DNA of 64,000 bases from Flavobacterium aestivum (GTDB taxonomy: Bacteria > Bacteroidota > Bacteroidia > Flavobacteriales > Flavobacteriaceae), in NCBI RefSeq assembly GCF_026870175.2, contig NZ_CP113977.2, forward strand, positions 2,232,001 through 2,296,000, written 5' to 3'. Positions 19,447 to 29,350 of the stretch are shown piece by piece. The notes beneath the pieces were generated by a model. The model ran no database searches, was not told the DNA's origin, and worked only from the letters and a program-made list of their open reading frames with translations. A program made the position numbers and the translations under genes. Every line of letters begins with the position of its first letter. The first letter of the stretch is position 1.

Positions 19447-19860
19447 ATGAATAAGGTTAAAATAGGTTTTCTTTTGGTATTTCTTTTCCTTGCTTTTAAT
19501 CAAGGATTTAGTCAAACGTATAAATTCAAAACCACTGGTTTAAGTGTTGCTGTAAAAGGGGATAAAGGTAAATTTGGAGAATGGAGCGAATTAAAATTGG
19601 TGAATATATTGATCAGTTTAGACACCAACAAAAATAGATTCGTAATTTATTCTGAAGCCATACAGGTTTTTGAAATCGTTGATTACCTTCCTGCAGAAGA
19701 AAATGATACCGATATTGTTTATCCGTTTGTTTGTAAGGATAACAATGGAGAAGATTGTACAATATCTTTTATTACAAGGAAAAATCAAGATAACAGAAAG
19801 CAGCTGTATATCAAATATGATGATAGAGTACTGGTATATAATGTTGTCAATTATCAGTAA
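19447..19860 (+). CDS. Small secreted hypothetical protein
   Basis: 137 residues with a signal peptide (MNKVKIGFLLVFLFLAFNQG, then FSQ). The mature domain is about 115 residues of alternating strands, with KFGEWSELKLVNILISLD near the front and a Cys pair in FVCKDNNGEDC. No family is recognised. It stands between the flavin oxidoreductase and the phosphatase on the same strand, with a terminator 140 bp downstream. Confidence 0.7.
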   Translation: MNKVKIGFLLVFLFLAFNQGFSQTYKFKTTGLSVAVKGDKGKFGEWSELKLVNILISLDTNKNRFVIYSEAIQVFEIVDYLPAEENDTDIVYPFVCKDNNGEDCTISFITRKNQDNRKQLYIKYDDRVLVYNVVNYQ

Positions 19861-20000
19861 AAAAACGTTGATGATTATTTGGACTTCAAAAATCACACAT
19901 GTTAATAAAGTATCAATAATTATTTGGGACTAATGCCTACTTTGAAGGTGTTATTTGATATAATCATAGATTTTTTTTAAGATATTTACGTCTTAGTTTA

Positions 20001-20044
20001 AAAAGAGGCTGATTAGTTGTAAACTATGAAAGGCCTCTTTTTTT
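20001..20044 (+). terminator. Terminator of the 19447-19860 gene
   Basis: AAAAGAGGCT pairs with AGGCCTCTTTT (the core GAGGC/GCCTC is perfect) and runs into a tract of seven or more T at 20038-20044. Confidence 0.75.
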
Positions 20045-20151
20045 ATGAAGTCAAGCCATGATTTTTTAATCATTAATGTTTTTGGGTTAAGAATGTATTA
20101 ATTTATTTATTTTGGTTTTTTTGTTTCCGGTTTTTTTTAAAGGATAAAGTG

Positions 20152-20159
20152 TATTTTTG
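20152..20159 (+). promoter_or_regulatory. Candidate -7 box of the PafA gene
   Basis: TATTTTTG matches TAnnTTTG, 20 bp before the ATG at 20180. The -33 element is not obvious at the usual spacing. Confidence 0.5.
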
Positions 20160-20179
20160 TGGACTATTTAAATTGTATT

Positions 20180-21796
20180 ATGAGAAAAATTGTTTTGTTT
20201 TTAGTATGTGTTTTTTCTATTAGTAGTCAAGCACAACAACGCCCTAAATTGGTTGTTGGAGTTGTAGTAGATCAAATGAAAATGGAGTATTTGTATCGAT
20301 TTTCAGATGATTTTTCAACTAAAGGTTTTAAAAGACTGATGGATAATGGGTTTACTTTTTATAACATGAACTATAATTATGTGCCAACATTTACTGCTCC
20401 TGGGCATGCTTCTATCTACACAGGTACAACGCCTGCAGTGCACGGAATCATTGGGAATGATTGGTATATTCGTTCTACTGGAAAAAATATGTATTGTACA
20501 GATGATGCAAGTGTAAAAACATTAGTAGAAGGTACAGAAAAAGAAGGGGCGATGTCTCCAAAAAATCTTCAGAGTACTACAATTACTGATGAATTTAGAA
20601 TGGCAACAAATTTTACTGGTAAAGTAATCGGTTTGAGTATTAAAGATCGTGGAGCTATTTTGCCTGCGGGTCATTTCGCAAACTGGGCATTTTGGTGTAC
20701 TAAATCGGGAGCATTTATTTCAAGTAGTTTTTATGGAGATAAAATGCCGGATTGGGTAACTCAATTCAACAGCGAAAAGAATTATATGAAATATATCGAT
20801 AAAGGCTGGAGTTTGTTGAAACCAATTGAAACTTATAACGAAAGCTTACCGGATAATAACCCATATGAAGGAAGATTAGATAAAACTTTACCACCTGTAT
20901 TTCCTTATAATTTGAGTAAAATTTATAAAGAATCTGGAATGGAAGTTTTAAAAACGACTCCATTTGGAAATGATTTCTTGGCTGAATTAGCCATGAGAGC
21001 GATTGAAAAAGAAGAATTGGGTAAAGATAATGTTACTGATTTTTTGACAGTAAGTTTCTCTTCAACTGATTATGTTGGACATACTTTTGGTCCAAGATCT
21101 ATGGAGATTCAAGATACTTATTTGCGTTTGGATCTTACTATTGCAACATTTTTAGATTATTTGGATAAAACAGTTGGAAAGGATAATTATTTAATTTTCT
21201 TGACTGCAGACCATGCTGTTGCTGAGAATCCGATTTATTTGAAAGATCATAAATACAATGTAACTAATATTTCATCGAAAGAGATTTTTGCTTCGTTGAA
21301 TAAATTCTCTACGGATACCTTTGGTGCTAATTTAGTACTGAGTTATTCTAACTTTAATGTTTATTTAAATAGAGATCTCATAAAAGAGAAAGGTTTGGAA
21401 TTGGCTAAAGTGAAGCAAAGTTTTAAAGACTATTTGATGACTCAAGCTTATGTAAAAAGAGTGTATTCGCAAGAAGATATTTTGGGCGCAACGGGTCAAG
21501 ATTATTATTTGAATTTTATTTTTAAAGGATATGATCCTAAACAAAGTGGAGATCTGGTAATTCTTGAAGGTGCAGGATATTTGGAAAGTATTGAAACAGG
21601 AACTACACACGGAACACCTAATAGTTATGATACAAATGTGCCTTTGCTTTTTTACGGATGGAATATTCCAAAAGGAGAATCAGTGAAAAAAGAGTACATA
21701 ACAGAGATAGCACCTACGCTTTCTAAAATGCTAAAAATTACTACCCCAAATGGATCTGAATCTCAAGTTCTAGAAGATTTATTTGTTAAGAAATAA
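20180..21796 (+). CDS. pafA: Alkaline phosphatase, PafA type
   Basis: Periplasmic phosphate-irrepressible alkaline phosphatase of the PafA kind, a nucleotide pyrophosphatase/phosphatase-superfamily enzyme that frees phosphate from organic monoesters. 538 residues from ATG 20180 (a GTG 21 bp upstream would precede the signal peptide MRKIVLFLVCVFSISSQAQ). Two-metal-site residues are visible: Asp31 in VVVDQMKMEYL, the nucleophile Thr72 in FTAPGHASIYTG, Asp and His in SSTDYVGHTFGP, Asp-His in TADHAVAE, and a late His in GTTHGTPNSYD. The length is normal. It is monocistronic, with a terminator shared with lysA. Confidence 0.92.
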   Translation: MRKIVLFLVCVFSISSQAQQRPKLVVGVVVDQMKMEYLYRFSDDFSTKGFKRLMDNGFTFYNMNYNYVPTFTAPGHASIYTGTTPAVHGIIGNDWYIRSTGKNMYCTDDASVKTLVEGTEKEGAMSPKNLQSTTITDEFRMATNFTGKVIGLSIKDRGAILPAGHFANWAFWCTKSGAFISSSFYGDKMPDWVTQFNSEKNYMKYIDKGWSLLKPIETYNESLPDNNPYEGRLDKTLPPVFPYNLSKIYKESGMEVLKTTPFGNDFLAELAMRAIEKEELGKDNVTDFLTVSFSSTDYVGHTFGPRSMEIQDTYLRLDLTIATFLDYLDKTVGKDNYLIFLTADHAVAENPIYLKDHKYNVTNISSKEIFASLNKFSTDTFGANLVLSYSNFNVYLNRDLIKEKGLELAKVKQSFKDYLMTQAYVKRVYSQEDILGATGQDYYLNFIFKGYDPKQSGDLVILEGAGYLESIETGTTHGTPNSYDTNVPLLFYGWNIPKGESVKKEYITEIAPTLSKMLKITTPNGSESQVLEDLFVKK

Positions 21797-21811
21797 TCCT
21801 TTTATAGGTAC

Positions 21812-21850
21812 AAAAAAGCCCATCTCGTTTTAAAATGAGATGGGCTTTTT
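21812..21850. terminator. Bidirectional terminator between pafA and lysA
   Basis: A long stem (AAAAAGCCCATCTC with GAGATGGGCTTTTT) bounded by A and T tracts works on both strands and sits between the convergent stops at 21796 and 21880. Confidence 0.92.
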
Positions 21851-21879
21851 ACTTTGGTTCGGTTTATAGAAATTGGTTG

Positions 21880-23106
21880 TTAGTTTAAGTTTATCGCTGC
21901 TTCTACAGGTAACGGAATTTGGTTTCTTAATAAATCTTCGAACGTTTCATGCGCTCTGATTAAATGACCTTTTCCATTCATCCATAAAACCTCAGCTGGT
22001 TTGTATCGTGAATTATAGTTTGATGACATTGAGAAACAATAAGCTCCTGCATTACGGAAACATAAAATGTCTCCTTCTTTTATTTCGGTTATTCTTCGGT
22101 TGGTAGCAAATGTGTCTGTCTCGCATATGTATCCAACAACAGAGTAAAAACGTTCTTTACCTTTTGGATGAGAAATGTTTTCAATATGATGTTGTGAGCC
22201 ATAAAGCATTGGACGAATTAAGTGATTGAATCCAGTGTCTATTCCAGCAAAAACGGTTGATGTAGTTTGTTTTACTACATTTACTTTGGCCAAAAAGAAA
22301 CCTGCTTCACTTACTAAGAATTTACCTGGTTCGAATATCAAGGTTAAATCTTTACCATATTCATGACAGAATGCATTGAATCTTTTTGATAGTTTTCTAC
22401 CTAATTCTTCAATATCCGTTTCGATATCGTCTTTTTTGTAAGGTACTTTAAAGCCACTACCAAAATCTAAAAATTCAAGATTTTTGAAGTTTTTAGCAGC
22501 GTCAAACAAAATTTCGGCAGCATATAAAAATACTTCAATGTCCAAAATGTCTGAACCGGTATGCATGTGAATACCTACGATGTTCATATTGGTGTTTTCT
22601 ACAATACGAACCAAATGTGGTAATTGATGTACTGAAATACCAAATTTACTATCGATATGTCCTACCGAAATATTTGCATTTCCACCAGCCATTACGTGTG
22701 GGTTGATACGAATACAAACAGGAACATGAGGATGTTTTGCACCAAATTGCTCTAATATAGACAAATTGTCTATGTTGATTTGTACTCCTAATGAATGTAC
22801 TTCTTCAATTTCCTCAAGAGAAACTCCATTTGGGGTATAAAATATTTTTTCTGGGGCATATCCAGCATGTAATCCTAATAATACTTCTTGAATAGAAACA
22901 GTGTCTAGTCCAGATCCCATATCTCTCAATAACTGGAGTATGGCAACATTTGACAATGCTTTCATTGCATAGTTGATGCGTAAATTGGCTACTTTAGAAA
23001 AAGCCTTTGTTAACCTATTATACTGAGATTGTATTTTTTCGGCATCATAAACATAAAGTGGACTTCCAAATTGTTCAGCTAAGTGTAGTAAATCGTTTGC
23101 TTGCAT
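21880..23106 (-). CDS. lysA: Diaminopimelate decarboxylase
   Basis: Makes L-lysine from meso-diaminopimelate, a PLP-dependent fold III enzyme in the cytosol. The 408 residues show the PLP lysine in NYAMKALSN (Lys49), the HMHTGSD motif, the glycine-rich phosphate loop FLDFGSGFKVP, EPGKFLVSEAG, and YICETDTFA with the substrate-contacting Cys from the neighbouring subunit. The C-terminal barrel is complete. The start is ATG 23106, with a well-formed promoter 20 bp upstream. It is monocistronic. Confidence 0.95.
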   Translation of the reverse strand: MQANDLLHLAEQFGSPLYVYDAEKIQSQYNRLTKAFSKVANLRINYAMKALSNVAILQLLRDMGSGLDTVSIQEVLLGLHAGYAPEKIFYTPNGVSLEEIEEVHSLGVQINIDNLSILEQFGAKHPHVPVCIRINPHVMAGGNANISVGHIDSKFGISVHQLPHLVRIVENTNMNIVGIHMHTGSDILDIEVFLYAAEILFDAAKNFKNLEFLDFGSGFKVPYKKDDIETDIEELGRKLSKRFNAFCHEYGKDLTLIFEPGKFLVSEAGFFLAKVNVVKQTTSTVFAGIDTGFNHLIRPMLYGSQHHIENISHPKGKERFYSVVGYICETDTFATNRRITEIKEGDILCFRNAGAYCFSMSSNYNSRYKPAEVLWMNGKGHLIRAHETFEDLLRNQIPLPVEAAINLN

Positions 23107-23125
23107 CTTTTTTTATTTTTTTTTA

Positions 23126-23157
23126 CAAATTTATTATAGTTTACTATTGTGACCAAA
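23126..23157 (-). promoter_or_regulatory. lysA promoter
   Basis: On the minus strand TTTG (23157-23154), a 20-bp spacer and TAAATTTG (23133-23126) match the Bacteroidetes consensus. The lysA ATG lies 20 bp further on. Confidence 0.72.
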
Positions 23158-23241
23158 CAAATGGAATGTATTTAACAAAATGTAACAAATTGTTTAAAAT
23201 AAAACAATAGGTTTGTTTTGGAACTATTATTTAACAATTTT

Positions 23242-23284
23242 CAAAAAAAATCCCCTAGCGAAAAAATAGTGCTAAGGGATTTTT
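23242..23284 (-). terminator. gltBD terminator
   Basis: On the minus strand AAAAATCCCTTAGC pairs with GCTAGGGGATTTTT with one mismatch and is followed by a T tract. It lies 20 bp after the gltD stop. Confidence 0.75.
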
Positions 23285-23305
23285 GAAAAAAAAATAAACA
23301 TTTCT

Positions 23306-24760
23306 TTATAGAGAAGGCAAGTCACCTTTACCTTTTGTTGGTAGATTGGTTGCGCCCATTAAGTATAAATCTACTTCTCTTGCTGCTTCACGACCTTCAG
23401 AAATAGCCCATACAATTAAGGATTGCCCTCTTCTCATATCACCGGCAGTGAAAATGTGAGGGACATTTGTCTGATAGTTGGTAGCTTTATAATTGCTTTG
23501 CATATCAATTTGTAGGCCTAATTGCTCGGCTAAAGTCTTTTCTGGTCCTGTAAATCCAAGGGCTAATAGTGCTAAATCACAAGGCCATATTTTTTCAGAA
23601 CCTTCTTTTTCGATTAGTTCAGGTCTTTGTCCCGGTACCATTTTCCAAGAAACTTCAACGGTTTTTAATCCAACCAGTTCTCCTTTTTCATTCGCCAGGA
23701 ATTCTTTGGTATTAATCAACCAGTTTCTGTCGCAACCTTCTTCGTGTGATGAAGATGTTTTCAATTGCAACGGCCAAAATGGCCATGGGGTAGTTTCGCT
23801 TCTTCCTACAGGAGGTTTAGGCATAATTTCAAAATTAGTTACCGATTTTGCTCCGTGTCTGTTTGAAGTTCCCACACAATCTGATCCTGTATCTCCACCA
23901 CCAATAACAATTACATCTTTTCCGGTCGCCAATACTTGGTTTTCTATTGTTTCTCCGTACAATACTTTGGTTTGTTGAGTCAAGAAGTCCATTGCTTGAA
24001 CAACTCCTTTGCTATCTGCTCCTTTAGTAGGTAAGTTTCTTCTTTCGGTTGCGCCACCACATAATACAATTGAATCAAAAGCATTTAATTCTTCTACGCT
24101 ATAATTAACTCCAACGTTAACATTAGTTTTAAAAACAATTCCTTCTGCTTCTAACACTTTTACACGTCTGTCAATAATTCCTTTTTCTAATTTAAAATTA
24201 GGAATTCCATAGCGTAATAATCCACCTATTGCATTGTCTCTTTCAAAAACGGTAACAGTATGTCCGGCACGATTTAGCTGTTGTGCAGCGGCCAATCCGG
24301 CAGGACCCGATCCGATTACGGCAACGGTTTTTCCTGTTCTTACCTCTGGAGCTTGTGGTTTGATCCAACCTTCTGCAAAACCTCTTTCGATAATATTTTT
24401 TTCAATATTTTCGATAGCAACTGGCTCACTAATAATTCCTAATACGCATGATTTCTCGCAAGGAGCAGGGCATAAGCGACCTGTAAACTCAGGGAAATTG
24501 TTTGTTGACTGTAAAATCTTCAAAGCACTTTCCCATTCTTCCTGATGAACCATGTCGTTAAAATCAGGAATTAAATTCCCTAATGGACATGAGCTATGAC
24601 AAAATGGAATTCCGCAATCCATGCATCTTGAACCTTGTTCTTTGATTTTGTCTTTTTTTAACGGAATTGTAAATTCATTATAATTTGTTATTCTTTCTCG
24701 AACAGCAACGTTACTTTCGTCGGTTCTGTTATATTCTTTAAATCCACCTATCTTACCCAT
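23306..24760 (-). CDS. gltD: Glutamate synthase small (beta) subunit
   Basis: Transfers electrons from NADPH through FAD and iron-sulfur clusters to the large subunit for glutamate formation. The 484 residues have the N-terminal cluster cysteines Cys46, 49, 54, 58 (CMDCGIPFCHSSC) and Cys97, 101, 105 (CPAPCEKSC), the FAD loop VIGSGPAGLAAA (148-159), and the NADPH loop VIVIGGGDTGSDC (about 285-297). FTAGDMRRGQSLIVWA near the end is the usual FAD contact. The start lies 5 bp after the gltB stop, which gives a tightly coupled gltB-gltD operon. Confidence 0.96.
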   Translation of the reverse strand: MGKIGGFKEYNRTDESNVAVRERITNYNEFTIPLKKDKIKEQGSRCMDCGIPFCHSSCPLGNLIPDFNDMVHQEEWESALKILQSTNNFPEFTGRLCPAPCEKSCVLGIISEPVAIENIEKNIIERGFAEGWIKPQAPEVRTGKTVAVIGSGPAGLAAAQQLNRAGHTVTVFERDNAIGGLLRYGIPNFKLEKGIIDRRVKVLEAEGIVFKTNVNVGVNYSVEELNAFDSIVLCGGATERRNLPTKGADSKGVVQAMDFLTQQTKVLYGETIENQVLATGKDVIVIGGGDTGSDCVGTSNRHGAKSVTNFEIMPKPPVGRSETTPWPFWPLQLKTSSSHEEGCDRNWLINTKEFLANEKGELVGLKTVEVSWKMVPGQRPELIEKEGSEKIWPCDLALLALGFTGPEKTLAEQLGLQIDMQSNYKATNYQTNVPHIFTAGDMRRGQSLIVWAISEGREAAREVDLYLMGATNLPTKGKGDLPSL

Positions 24761-24765
24761 GACTA

Positions 24766-27700
24766 TTATGCTATTAATTCTTCAATTTGCTTTTCTTCTG
24801 CCAATCTTTGTAATGCTTTTTTGTAATCTGTAGGCATTACTTTGATGAAATGTCTGCTTTCGTTTTCCCAATCTGCTAAAAGTCTTTTTGCTAAAGGACT
24901 ATTAGTGTACAAAGAATGATTTTTGACTAATTGTTTTAATCGGATCAAATCATCATCTTCTAATGTTTCTAAGGCAACCATTTCCATATTGCACAATCCG
25001 TTTTCAAATTTCTTTTGGGCATCATACACATAGGCAATACCACCGCTCATACCTGCTGCGAAGTTTCTTCCTGTTTTTCCAAGGACAACTACAGTTCCGC
25101 CAGTCATGTACTCACAACCGTGATCTCCAATTCCTTCAACAACTGCGGTTGCTCCCGAGTTTCTAACGGCAAATCGTTCTCCAGCCATACCGTTAATATA
25201 GGCTTCCCCGGTAATTGCACCATAAAGCGCTACGTTTCCAACAATAATATTGTCTTCTGGTTTGAAAGCTGCCGTAGGAGGAACTTTGATGATTAATTTG
25301 GCTCCAGAAAGTCCTTTTCCTAAATAATCATTACAGTTTCCGTGTATTTTGAATGATAAACCACTAGTGGCAAATGCCCCAAAACTTTGTCCTGCAGAAC
25401 CCGTAAAGTCAACAAGAATAGTATCATCTGGCAATCCCTGAGATCCATAAATTTTTGAAATTTCGTTACTCAATATAGCTCCAACGGAACGGTCTGTGTT
25501 TTTGATTCCAAAGGTTACTCTTGTTCTTTCTTTTCTGTAAATAGAAGGAATGGCAGCTTTTATAATATCAAAATCTAAAACATTTTCTAATGCGTGATCT
25601 TGGGTTGTTGTATTGTGGTTTGGAACTGTTTTTGCTTTTTCCGGTTTATAAAGAATAGTAGATAAATCCAATCCATTTGCTTTATAATGCTGAATCGCTT
25701 TATTAACATTCAGTTTTTGAGATTGTCCCACCATTTCTTTCAATGTTCTAAAGCCAAGTTGAGCCATGATTTCTCTTAACTCTTCGGCAATAAAATACAT
25801 GAAGTTAATAATGTGTTCTGGTGTTCCTTTGAAATTTTTTCTCAATTCCGGATCTTGTGTTGCAATACCTACAGGGCAAGTATTCAAGTGACAAGCTCTC
25901 ATCATGATACAACCAGAAGCTACAAGAGGAGCAGTTGCAAATCCAAATTCTTCGGCTCCAAGTAAGGCAGCGATAGCTACATCACGACCTGTTTTTAATT
26001 GACCATCACATTCTAAAACTACACGGCTTCTTAAATCATTTAAGATTAAGGTTTGTTGTGCTTCGGCAAGACCAAGTTCCCATGGAATACCTGTGTGTGT
26101 TAATGAAGTCAATGGCGCTGCACCGGTTCCTCCGTCATATCCTGAAATCAGGATAACATCGGCTTTTGCTTTGGCAACACCGGCAGCAATTGTTCCAACC
26201 CCAACTTCAGCAACCAATTTCACATTGATTCTGGCTTCACGATTGGCATTTTTTAAATCAAATATCAATTGAGATAAATCCTCAATAGAGTAAATGTCGT
26301 GGTGTGGGGGAGGTGAAATCAAACCTACGTAAGGTGTAGAATTTCTTGTTTCTGCAATCCAAGGCACCACTTTTTCACCTGGCAATTGCCCACCTTCTCC
26401 AGGTTTTGCTCCCTGAGCCATTTTTATCTGAATTTCTTTGGCATTCGTCAAATAATTGATTGATACTCCAAATCTTCCAGAGGCTACTTGCTTGATGGCA
26501 CTATTTCTAGAGTCACCATTCATGTCTTTTTGAAAACGTTGTGGGTTTTCTCCTCCTTCACCAGAATTACTTTTTCCTCCAATTCTGTTCATGGCAATGG
26601 CAAGATTTTCATGAGCTTCCTGACTGATAGAACCATATGACATGGCTCCAGTTTTGAATTTTTTTACAATCTCTGTCCAAGGCTCTACTTCGTCAATAGA
26701 AATTGGATCTAAATTGTTGAATTCAAATAATCCTCTAATGGTCATTAAGTTTTCACTTTGCTCATTAACCATTTTAGAGTATTCTTTATAGCTTTCAGGA
26801 CTGTTCAATCGAACGGCTTGCTGTAATTTTGAAATGGTAGTTGGATTGAACATGTGTTTCTCACCGTTTCTTCTCCATCTGTAAATTCCTCCAATTTCTA
26901 AAGGTAATAGGTTTGCAATCTCTGATTTTGGGAATGCATTTTGGTATCTTTTTCTAACTTCTTTTTCAATTTCCATCAATCCAATACCTTCAATTCTGGA
27001 AGGAGTGTATGGGAAATATTTAGAACTGAATTTTTTGTTTAAACCTAAAATTTCAAAAATTTGTGCGGCTCTATACGAATGCAATGTAGAGATACCAATT
27101 TTGTTCATGATTTTCAGAATCCCTTTTGCAATAGCTTTATTGTAATTTTTAACAGCATAATCTGCTTTTACATTTGTAATAAAGCCTTGGTCTACTTGGT
27201 CATGAATGATTTCATTTACCATATAAGGGTTGATAGCACTAGCTCCGTATCCGAACAATAAAGCAAAATGATGTGGCTCACGTGGTTCTGCCGATTCGAT
27301 TATGATTCCAAATTTCGAACGAACTTTTAGGATATTCAATGAGTGATGAATATATGAACATGCCAATAACATTGGTATTGGTGCCAATTCCTCACTTACG
27401 CCTCTGTCTGAAAGGATAACTATATTGTGATCTTCAGAAACTGCTTTGAAAGTAGCTTGTACGCATTTTTCTAAAGCGCGCTCTAAACCGTTTACTCCTT
27501 CTTCTATTTTGTATAAAGTAGAAATGGTAACCGATTTGAAATCATCGTGTGAAATGTTTTTTATTTTATCTAAATCCTCATTTGATATAACCGGATTTTT
27601 GATTTTAATTTTTTTGCAATGAACATCAGTAATGTCAAAGATGTTGTAATCTCCGCCAATAGCCAAACTTGTATCGGTAATTATTTCTTCACGAATACCA

Positions 27701-29274
27701 TCCAAAGGCGGATTGGTTACCTGTGCAAATAATTGTTTGAAATAATTATACAATAATTGAGGTTGGTCTGATAATATTGCCAAAGGAGTATCATTACCCA
27801 TAGAACTCAAGGCTTCATTTCCTTCTGCACCCATTGGGTTAATGATTGTTTTTAAATCCTCAATGGTATAGCCAAACAAACGTTGTCTGGTTTCAAAATC
27901 AATTTTTTCTGTTGGGATTGGGTTGTTCGTATAAGGAATTTGAGCTAACTGTAATAAGTTTTTGTCTAGCCATTCTCTATAAGGACGCTTGGTTACTACA
28001 GAATGTTTTATTTCCTCATCTTCTATAATACGACCTTCATTCATATCAACAAGGAACATTTTTCCTGGCTCCAATCTTCCGTGCTGTATTACATCTTCTG
28101 GTTTAATGTCAAGTACTCCAATTTCGGATGACATGATCACAAAACCGCTTTTTGTTAATGTATAGCGAGAAGGACGCAATCCGTTTCTGTCCAATAATGC
28201 TCCAATTACATCTCCGTCTGTAAACGGAATAGATGCAGGACCATCCCAAGGTTCCATGATACAAGCATTGTATTCGTAGAAAGCTTTCTTTTCATCCGAC
28301 ATGGTTTGGTGTTTTTCCCAAGCTTCAGGAACCACCATCATCATTACTTCTGGCAATGTACGTCCAGTCATTAATAATAATTCAATAACCATGTCCATAG
28401 AAGCCGAATCTGATTTTCCTTCTAATATAATTGGGAATAGCTTTTTCAGGTCTTCTCCAAAAATATCACTTTGCATCAATTCCTCACGAGCACGCATTCT
28501 GCTCACGTTTCCTCTCAATGTATTGATTTCCCCATTGTGACACATGTATTTGAATGGTTGAGCCAAATCCCATGATGGGAAAGTGTTTGTAGAGAAACGT
28601 TGGTGAACAAGTGCTAAACGAGTCACTAAGTCAGTATCTAATAAATCTGTATAATATCTACTAATGTCTTCTGGCATCAAAAGACCTTTGTATATAATAG
28701 TGGTAGTAGAACAACTAGAAAAGTAAAACATATGACTTTCCGAAGTTCTAGAATTATGAATCGTGTGTTCTGCAATTTTTCTAGCCATAAAGAGTTTGGC
28801 GTTGAATTGTTGCTCAGTAATGTCTAATCCGTTTTTACCAACAAAAATCTGTTTAACAGTTGGTTCTTTCTCTGCGGCAATTTGACCAAGATTAGAAACG
28901 TCAACAGGCACATCTCTCCATCCTAAGATAGATAGGTTTTGGTCTTTTATAGCGTCTTCAAAAGTGGTTTTGCAAAAGTTAACCTGGTTTGGGCTTTTTG
29001 GCATAAAAACCATACCAACAGCATATTCTCTAACTTCTGGAATTTCAAATTCACAAACCTTTTTGAAAAAAGTATGCGGAATATCAAAAAGGATTCCAGC
29101 ACCATCTCCTGTTCTTCCATCTGAGCTTACCGCTCCACGATGTTCTAACTTTATTAAAATGTCTAAAGCCTTATGAATAATATCATTAGACTTAATCCCA
29201 TTCAAATTGCATATAAATCCTGCGCCACAGTTGTCGTGTTCAAATTCTGGTAAATAAAGGCCTTGTTCTTTCAT
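24766..29274 (-). CDS. gltB: Glutamate synthase large (alpha) subunit
   Basis: Converts glutamine and 2-oxoglutarate to two glutamates. About 1502 residues with the class II glutaminase first (nucleophile Cys in FEHDNCGAGF, exposed after removal of a 15-residue propeptide), the central domain, the FMN synthase barrel (SGEGGENPQRF, AKPGEGGQLPGEKV, ISGYDGGTGAAPL), the 3Fe-4S cysteines (CIMMRACHLNTCPVGIATQ) and the GXGXG beta-helix (GLSGAKLIIK, VVLGKTGRNFAAGMSGG). Two in-frame Met codons compete as starts; 29274 gives the usual MKEQG beginning and 29280 adds two residues. It is the first gene of the gltBD operon. Confidence 0.97.
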   Translation of the reverse strand: MKEQGLYLPEFEHDNCGAGFICNLNGIKSNDIIHKALDILIKLEHRGAVSSDGRTGDGAGILFDIPHTFFKKVCEFEIPEVREYAVGMVFMPKSPNQVNFCKTTFEDAIKDQNLSILGWRDVPVDVSNLGQIAAEKEPTVKQIFVGKNGLDITEQQFNAKLFMARKIAEHTIHNSRTSESHMFYFSSCSTTTIIYKGLLMPEDISRYYTDLLDTDLVTRLALVHQRFSTNTFPSWDLAQPFKYMCHNGEINTLRGNVSRMRAREELMQSDIFGEDLKKLFPIILEGKSDSASMDMVIELLLMTGRTLPEVMMMVVPEAWEKHQTMSDEKKAFYEYNACIMEPWDGPASIPFTDGDVIGALLDRNGLRPSRYTLTKSGFVIMSSEIGVLDIKPEDVIQHGRLEPGKMFLVDMNEGRIIEDEEIKHSVVTKRPYREWLDKNLLQLAQIPYTNNPIPTEKIDFETRQRLFGYTIEDLKTIINPMGAEGNEALSSMGNDTPLAILSDQPQLLYNYFKQLFAQVTNPPLDGIREEIITDTSLAIGGDYNIFDITDVHCKKIKIKNPVISNEDLDKIKNISHDDFKSVTISTLYKIEEGVNGLERALEKCVQATFKAVSEDHNIVILSDRGVSEELAPIPMLLACSYIHHSLNILKVRSKFGIIIESAEPREPHHFALLFGYGASAINPYMVNEIIHDQVDQGFITNVKADYAVKNYNKAIAKGILKIMNKIGISTLHSYRAAQIFEILGLNKKFSSKYFPYTPSRIEGIGLMEIEKEVRKRYQNAFPKSEIANLLPLEIGGIYRWRRNGEKHMFNPTTISKLQQAVRLNSPESYKEYSKMVNEQSENLMTIRGLFEFNNLDPISIDEVEPWTEIVKKFKTGAMSYGSISQEAHENLAIAMNRIGGKSNSGEGGENPQRFQKDMNGDSRNSAIKQVASGRFGVSINYLTNAKEIQIKMAQGAKPGEGGQLPGEKVVPWIAETRNSTPYVGLISPPPHHDIYSIEDLSQLIFDLKNANREARINVKLVAEVGVGTIAAGVAKAKADVILISGYDGGTGAAPLTSLTHTGIPWELGLAEAQQTLILNDLRSRVVLECDGQLKTGRDVAIAALLGAEEFGFATAPLVASGCIMMRACHLNTCPVGIATQDPELRKNFKGTPEHIINFMYFIAEELREIMAQLGFRTLKEMVGQSQKLNVNKAIQHYKANGLDLSTILYKPEKAKTVPNHNTTTQDHALENVLDFDIIKAAIPSIYRKERTRVTFGIKNTDRSVGAILSNEISKIYGSQGLPDDTILVDFTGSAGQSFGAFATSGLSFKIHGNCNDYLGKGLSGAKLIIKVPPTAAFKPEDNIIVGNVALYGAITGEAYINGMAGERFAVRNSGATAVVEGIGDHGCEYMTGGTVVVLGKTGRNFAAGMSGGIAYVYDAQKKFENGLCNMEMVALETLEDDDLIRLKQLVKNHSLYTNSPLAKRLLADWENESRHFIKVMPTDYKKALQRLAEEKQIEELIA

Positions 29275-29298
29275 TCTCATGCTTGATATTTTTTTTTA

Positions 29299-29306
29299 CA
29301 AAATTA
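29299..29306 (-). promoter_or_regulatory. Candidate gltB -7 box
   Basis: On the minus strand TAATTTTG (29306-29299) matches TAnnTTTG, 24 bp before the gltB ATG at 29274. The -33 box is not clear. Confidence 0.5.
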
Positions 29307-29332
29307 AAGGTTTATTGATATATACTGGTTGT

Positions 29333-29350
29333 AAGGGCAGTTTTGCCCTT
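29333..29350. repeat. Palindrome upstream of gltB
   Basis: AAGGGCA and TGCCCTT form a perfect 7-bp inverted repeat around GTTT. It is GC-richer than its surroundings and lies just upstream of the proposed gltB promoter, where an operator would sit. Confidence 0.5.

Larger units (their letters stand above)
19861..20179. other. Intergenic region before the PafA gene
   Basis: This 319-bp stretch holds a terminator (20001-20044) and a candidate -7 box (20152-20159). Short open frames overlapping the end of the upstream gene look like chance. Confidence 0.6.

Noticed and set aside
23493..23978. 161-codon open frame opposite gltD
   Set aside because: It lies entirely antisense to a well-conserved gene and has no domain of its own.
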